Part shown: one piece after another, positions 23,580-26,412 of the stretch | Numbering within the stretch: position 1 is the first letter of the stretch | Layout: every line of letters begins with the position of its first letter | Source of the DNA: DATGHS01 sp035307785 | GTDB lineage: Bacteria; Planctomycetota; Planctomycetia; Gemmatales; Gemmataceae | Assembly: GCA_035307785.1 (NCBI GenBank) | Contig: DATGHS010000384.1 | Location: 1-26,412, forward strand | Direction: 5' to 3' | DNA length: 26,412 nucleotides | The notes under the pieces: generated by a model | Database searches by the model: none | Told to the model about the DNA's origin: nothing | Seen by the model: the letters and a program-made list of their open reading frames with translations, nothing else | Position numbers and translations under genes: made by a program

Positions 23580-24035
23580 ATGCGTACCAAGATTTTGGTA
23601 GCCTGCGCGGCGGCGCTCGTACTGACCGCGGCAGGAATGGCGTGGGCCTATTCGGGTTCTTCCAAGTCGGCCGCGGCAAAGGCCACCACTTGTTGCGGCT
23701 GCGACTGTTGCGCGACCGGCGACTGCTACCCCGGTTGTTGCCCGTGCGACTGTGTCACCGACGACTGTTGTGTGAAGGGTCTGCCCTGCTGTGAAGCAGG
23801 TGCGGCCTGCTGCACGAACAGCAAGACAAGTTCGGCAGCGAAGGCGCCGTCCTGTTGCCCCGGCGGCGATTGCTGCCCGGATGGCGCTTGCTGTGCAGCA
23901 GCGAACTCGTGCTGCCCCGGCGGCGATTGCTGCCCGGATGGCGTCTGTTGCGCGATGGCCAAATCGTGCTGCCCCGCTTGCTGCGGCAGCGCAAACGCCT
24001 GCTGTTCCGGGCACCACGTCAGCCAATCGAAGTAA
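23580..24035 (+). CDS. Secreted metallothionein-like Cys-rich repeat protein
   Basis: A 151-residue protein. The ATG at 23580 has GAGGGA at 23567-23572 and opens a signal peptide (MRTKILVACAAALVLTAAG, cleavage after AWA). The mature part of about 128 residues contains 34 cysteines by my count, nearly all as CC pairs. A 19-residue unit (SCCPGGDCCPDGxCCxxx) occurs twice in tandem and once as a shortened, diverged third copy; the DNA repeat is 57 bp. A His pair (GHH) is close to the C-terminus. The cysteine density is metallothionein-like, but known metallothioneins are cytoplasmic and lack this signal peptide, so I do not assign that family. It lies 98 bp after another Cys-rich gene and 135 bp before a multicopper oxidase, suggesting soft-metal (copper) sequestration outside the cytoplasm. 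Confidence 0.8.
   Translation: MRTKILVACAAALVLTAAGMAWAYSGSSKSAAAKATTCCGCDCCATGDCYPGCCPCDCVTDDCCVKGLPCCEAGAACCTNSKTSSAAKAPSCCPGGDCCPDGACCAAANSCCPGGDCCPDGVCCAMAKSCCPACCGSANACCSGHHVSQSK
23850..23984 (+). repeat. 57-bp tandem repeat within the Cys-rich gene
   Basis: Two near-identical 57-bp units (23850-23906 and 23907-23963) and a short third start (23964-23984). Each full unit codes for SCCPGGDCCPDG plus a short tail. Wobble positions differ between units, so the repeat is not brand new, but it is young enough to align at once by eye. Confidence 0.9.
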
Positions 24036-24094
24036 TAGCGGGTCTCGGACGAGGAGCGAAAAGCCTCGTTTATTGAACACGCTATGACAGCAAC

Positions 24095-24141
24095 GGAGGC
24101 ATGCGCACGTTTCCGCTACTCCGGTAACGGCGCATGCCTCC
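24095..24141. promoter_or_regulatory. Dyad upstream of the multicopper oxidase gene
   Basis: GGAGGCATGCGC (24095-24106) pairs perfectly with GCGCATGCCTCC (24130-24141). The stem can extend further (CGTTTCCG against CGGTAACG) with one bulge and one mismatch around a short loop. It ends 29 bp before the oxidase start codon. It could be an operator, a leader hairpin or a terminator for the Cys-rich gene; no T-run follows. Its role is inference. Confidence 0.5.
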
Positions 24142-24170
24142 GATTTCGCATCTCCCGGGAGATCGATGCA

Positions 24171-25730
24171 ATGAAAAAGAACACCACGCGTCGAGAGTTC
24201 TTTCGCAATGCGTCGTTGGCGGCCGGCCTCGCGGCAGCCTCGGCAGCAGCCAACCGCGCGGCCGAACCGGCTCAACCAACGGTAAACCACCAAGATTATC
24301 CTCGCTATCAGCCTGGCCCGGGCGGCCCAGTGGGCAGCGCCACGGATCGGGGCAAACTGGTTCCCGGCTTGCGCGACCCCAGTGGCCCTCCAGTACCCAT
24401 CGTTGTGCCCGATTCCTGGAAACTGACGCCCGAAATGGAGGGCGAGGTCAAAGTGTTTCATCTTCACGCCACGCCGACCCGGTGCGAGTTTCTGCCGGGC
24501 GCGTGGATGAACGTGTGGGGCTTCAACGACAGCATGCCAGGCCCCACTCTGGAGGCGACCGAGGGTGATCGCGTGCGGATTACGTTTTACAACATGTTGC
24601 CGGAACCCACTATTTTGCATCTGCACGGATTGGAATTACCCAACCGCATTGATGGCGTTCACGGCGTGACCCAAGATCCGATCCAGCCGGGCGAGATGGC
24701 GGTTTACGAATTCACCCTGCACCAACATGGAACCTTCTTCTACCATTCGCACGGGCCGATGCAGGAGGCACTCGGCATGGCCGGGATGTTCATCGTGCAT
24801 CCGCGGACGTCGTATCAGCCCGTAGTCGATGATGATTTCGCACTCCTGATTCAGGAATGGGCGATCATGCCGCAGAGCACCATTCCCAACGGCACCTCCA
24901 TGGAGTTCAACTGGTTCACTCTCAACGGGCGCTCGGCGCCGTACATCACGCCGTTGATTGTTCGCCTGGGCAGTCGCGTGCGCATTCGCCTGGTGAACAT
25001 GAGCCCCATCGATCACCACCCCATGCATCTGCACGGACATACCTTTTGGATCACCGGAACCGAAGCGGGCCGCATCCCGGAGAGCGCCTGGATTCCCAGC
25101 AACAATGTGCTCGTCGGCGTGGCTCAGGCGCGCGATATCGAATTTATCGCCAATAACCCCGGCGATTGGGTGCTGCATTGTCACATGTTTCACCACATGA
25201 TGAATCACATGGCGGTCATGGTCGGTCCGATGCACGGCGAATCGCGCGGCGGCATGAACACGGGCATGAATGCTCAGGCGGGAATGGGGATGACGCAGGG
25301 CGGACCAGCGCTGAGCCAGGAAAACGGCCCGAGTTTGGGACGGGCCATGGGCGAAAACACTGGAGCGGAGCGCACCGTGCCGACGATGCCCCTGAAAATG
25401 GAGCCGAAGATGCAAATGCCGGGCGGCGACGACATGCATGGCGGGCACGATATGAGCGAAGGAAAAAAGGTTCCCGGCTATCCGGCCGACATGATGGACA
25501 TGATGGGCATGTACAGCGCGAGCGAAATCAAGAAACTGACCACGCCGGATACGCGCGGCATGCGCCGCAACTGGTTTGCCGGCATCGAGGGCCTGCATAC
25601 GGTAGTGCGCGTGTTGCCTCCCGAACTGTACAAGAAAGTCATGTCTGGCCGAGGGGACGTGCCGCCGGGCGCCAGTGTGCCAGGCGGCTCTCCGGGCACG
25701 TTACCGGGAGAACATGAGCATCGGCAATGA
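24171..25730 (+). CDS. Two-domain multicopper oxidase with Met-rich tail, Tat-exported
   Basis: A 519-residue laccase-like copper oxidase. The start at 24171 (GGGAGA at 24157-24162) gives a Tat signal (TTRREFFRN, then an Ala/Gly-rich stretch), so it is exported folded. Copper ligands: H150-x-H152 (LHLHG), H192-x-H194 (YHSH), H283-x-x-H286-x-H288 (HPMHLHGH) and H336-C337-H338 with H342 and M347. So the trinuclear site and one type-1 site (H283, C337, H342, M347) are complete. Only about 90 residues separate the second and third motifs, so there are two cupredoxin domains, not three; the type-1 site is in the second. After residue 355 a Met/His/Gly-rich tail (for example MDMMGMY, DDMHGGHDM) suits Cu(I) binding. 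It probably oxidises Cu(I) in the periplasm. Confidence 0.92.
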   Translation: MKKNTTRREFFRNASLAAGLAAASAAANRAAEPAQPTVNHQDYPRYQPGPGGPVGSATDRGKLVPGLRDPSGPPVPIVVPDSWKLTPEMEGEVKVFHLHATPTRCEFLPGAWMNVWGFNDSMPGPTLEATEGDRVRITFYNMLPEPTILHLHGLELPNRIDGVHGVTQDPIQPGEMAVYEFTLHQHGTFFYHSHGPMQEALGMAGMFIVHPRTSYQPVVDDDFALLIQEWAIMPQSTIPNGTSMEFNWFTLNGRSAPYITPLIVRLGSRVRIRLVNMSPIDHHPMHLHGHTFWITGTEAGRIPESAWIPSNNVLVGVAQARDIEFIANNPGDWVLHCHMFHHMMNHMAVMVGPMHGESRGGMNTGMNAQAGMGMTQGGPALSQENGPSLGRAMGENTGAERTVPTMPLKMEPKMQMPGGDDMHGGHDMSEGKKVPGYPADMMDMMGMYSASEIKKLTTPDTRGMRRNWFAGIEGLHTVVRVLPPELYKKVMSGRGDVPPGASVPGGSPGTLPGEHEHRQ

Positions 25731-25766
25731 ACGCGGGCTTAAAAGCGGTTGGAAAACCAACCTTCT

Positions 25767-25859
25767 CCCCTCTCCCCGTTGGGGAGAGGGGGCCCGGGGG
25801 TGAGGGGGTTGGGCACTCGCCCCTCACCCCTATCCCCTCTCCCCAGCGGGGAAAAGGGG
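25767..25859. repeat. Three-hairpin palindromic repeat, copy C
   Basis: Same design as copy A: CCCCTCTCCCC-GTT-GGGGAGAGGGG (25767-25791), a middle hairpin around GGTGAGGGG/CCCCTCACC, and a third, CCCCTCTCCCC-AGC-GGGG with AAAA then GGGG (25834-25859). It fills the gap between the convergent oxidase and efflux-protein genes, where it could serve as a two-way terminator. Confidence 0.85.
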
Positions 25860-25883
25860 AATGGAAATCACCGCCTAGCGCCC

Positions 25884-26412
25884 TCACTCGCGCCCGCCCA
25901 AGCCTCGTCCGGTTCGCCCGCCGATTGGTTCCGGAAGCCGTCCTTCGTCCGAGCCCGATGGGCGGCCACGTTCGCCCGTGCCGGGGGCGCTTGGGGGTTC
26001 ATTCAGCCCATCCACCAGCAGCAGGCCGAGAATAGCGACTTCCGCGGTGCGCAAGTCGGCCAGTGCCTCGGTATAATCCACGCTGATTTGGAAGTAAGTG
26101 CGTTGGGCCACGAGCACCTGCGGCCAGGCCGCGCGGCGCTTGCGGAAGCTGTCCAGGTACAACTCGTAAGCCTCTTTCGCGTCCGGCAAGTTATCTTTCC
26201 GGTACGTTTGCACCAGGGCCAGCGCGGCGCCATAGCGCGCGTAAGCGCGCGCTAGCCGTTGTCGCAAGGACAGTTGCACGCGGCAAAGTTCGGCCTCGGC
26301 GTAGGCCACCTGCGCACGGGCTGTGCGAATGTTACCTTGATTCTTGTCGAAGACGGGTAGACGGACGCCAACCTGAACACTGGTCACATCGCGGCCTGTC
26401 TCAAAGTCGTAG
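25884..26412 (-). CDS. TolC/CzcC-type outer-membrane efflux protein, C-terminal part
   Basis: Partial: the reading frame runs off the window's right edge, so only the last 175 residues are seen. Before an internal GTG the frame continues (YDFETGRD), confirming that the start lies outside. The visible part shows the TolC-family second repeat: VQVGVRLPVFDKNQGNIRTARAQV, then long alpha-helices (LRQRLARAYARYGAALALVQTY, DSFRKRRAAWPQVLVAQRTYFQISVDYTEALADLRTAEVAILGLL). This wording is close to CzcC/CusC heavy-metal efflux channels. The C-terminal 30 or so residues are Gly/Arg/Pro-rich and disordered. It would pair with an RND pump and membrane-fusion protein encoded beyond the window; it is convergent with the copper oxidase. 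Confidence 0.9.
   Translation of the reverse strand, partial: YDFETGRDVTSVQVGVRLPVFDKNQGNIRTARAQVAYAEAELCRVQLSLRQRLARAYARYGAALALVQTYRKDNLPDAKEAYELYLDSFRKRRAAWPQVLVAQRTYFQISVDYTEALADLRTAEVAILGLLLVDGLNEPPSAPGTGERGRPSGSDEGRLPEPIGGRTGRGLGGRE

Noticed and set aside
23850..23984. Possible CRISPR-like array
   Set aside because: The 57-bp units are directly adjacent with no spacers and code in frame for a protein repeat.
23577..24626. 349-residue minus-strand frame across the Cys-rich gene and oxidase start
   Set aside because: It reads the mirror of the Cys-coding repeat as Ala/Arg-rich sequence. The plus strand has ribosome sites, signal peptides and conserved motifs.

Overview
The window looks like chromosomal DNA from a GC-rich member of the Planctomycetota, probably of the Pirellulales type. 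This is inferred from gene content: three secreted formylglycine-type sulfatases, a multihaem cytochrome, an outer-membrane barrel protein, DUF4058, DUF4404 and SpoIIAA-like proteins, and many dispersed palindromic repeats. No 16S rRNA gene or other taxonomic marker is present, so the placement is inference.

Layout. (1) 84-5186: a secreted sulfatase, a palindromic repeat, a SpoIIAA-like protein, a convergent Ski2-type DExH helicase on the minus strand, and a divergent DUF4404 protein. (2) 5187-10381: a repeat-bearing leader, an outer-membrane barrel protein, tRNA-Gly(GCC) behind a textbook sigma-70 promoter, a 0.4 kb stretch without a recognisable gene, trigger factor, a SUKH (SMI1/KNR4) protein, and a strong hairpin. 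(3) 10464-15391: a very large M28-type metallopeptidase with a palindromic repeat translated inside it, a DUF4058 protein, a protein with two matching zinc knuckles, and a minus-strand EVE-domain protein. (4) 15509-23005: a tightly spaced plus-strand run of an eight-haem membrane-anchored cytochrome, two sulfatases and a GH51 arabinofuranosidase-like enzyme, suggesting breakdown of a sulfated, arabinose-containing polysaccharide. (5) 23065-26412: two secreted cysteine-rich proteins (one with 34 Cys in about 128 mature residues and a 57-bp tandem repeat), a Tat-exported two-domain multicopper oxidase with a Met-rich tail, and, convergent on the minus strand, a partial TolC/CzcC-type outer-membrane efflux protein. 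This end looks like a copper or heavy-metal handling locus.

The most unusual themes are the cysteine-rich proteins beside the multicopper oxidase, and palindromic repeats entering coding sequence. An 89-bp element lies in frame in the peptidase, another palindrome lies in frame in the helicase, an inverted repeat supplies much of the apparent signal peptide of the GH51 enzyme, and a 32-bp hairpin separates two sulfatase genes. I saw no CRISPR array, transposase, integrase or rRNA. All family assignments come from reading motifs by eye; no database search was run.
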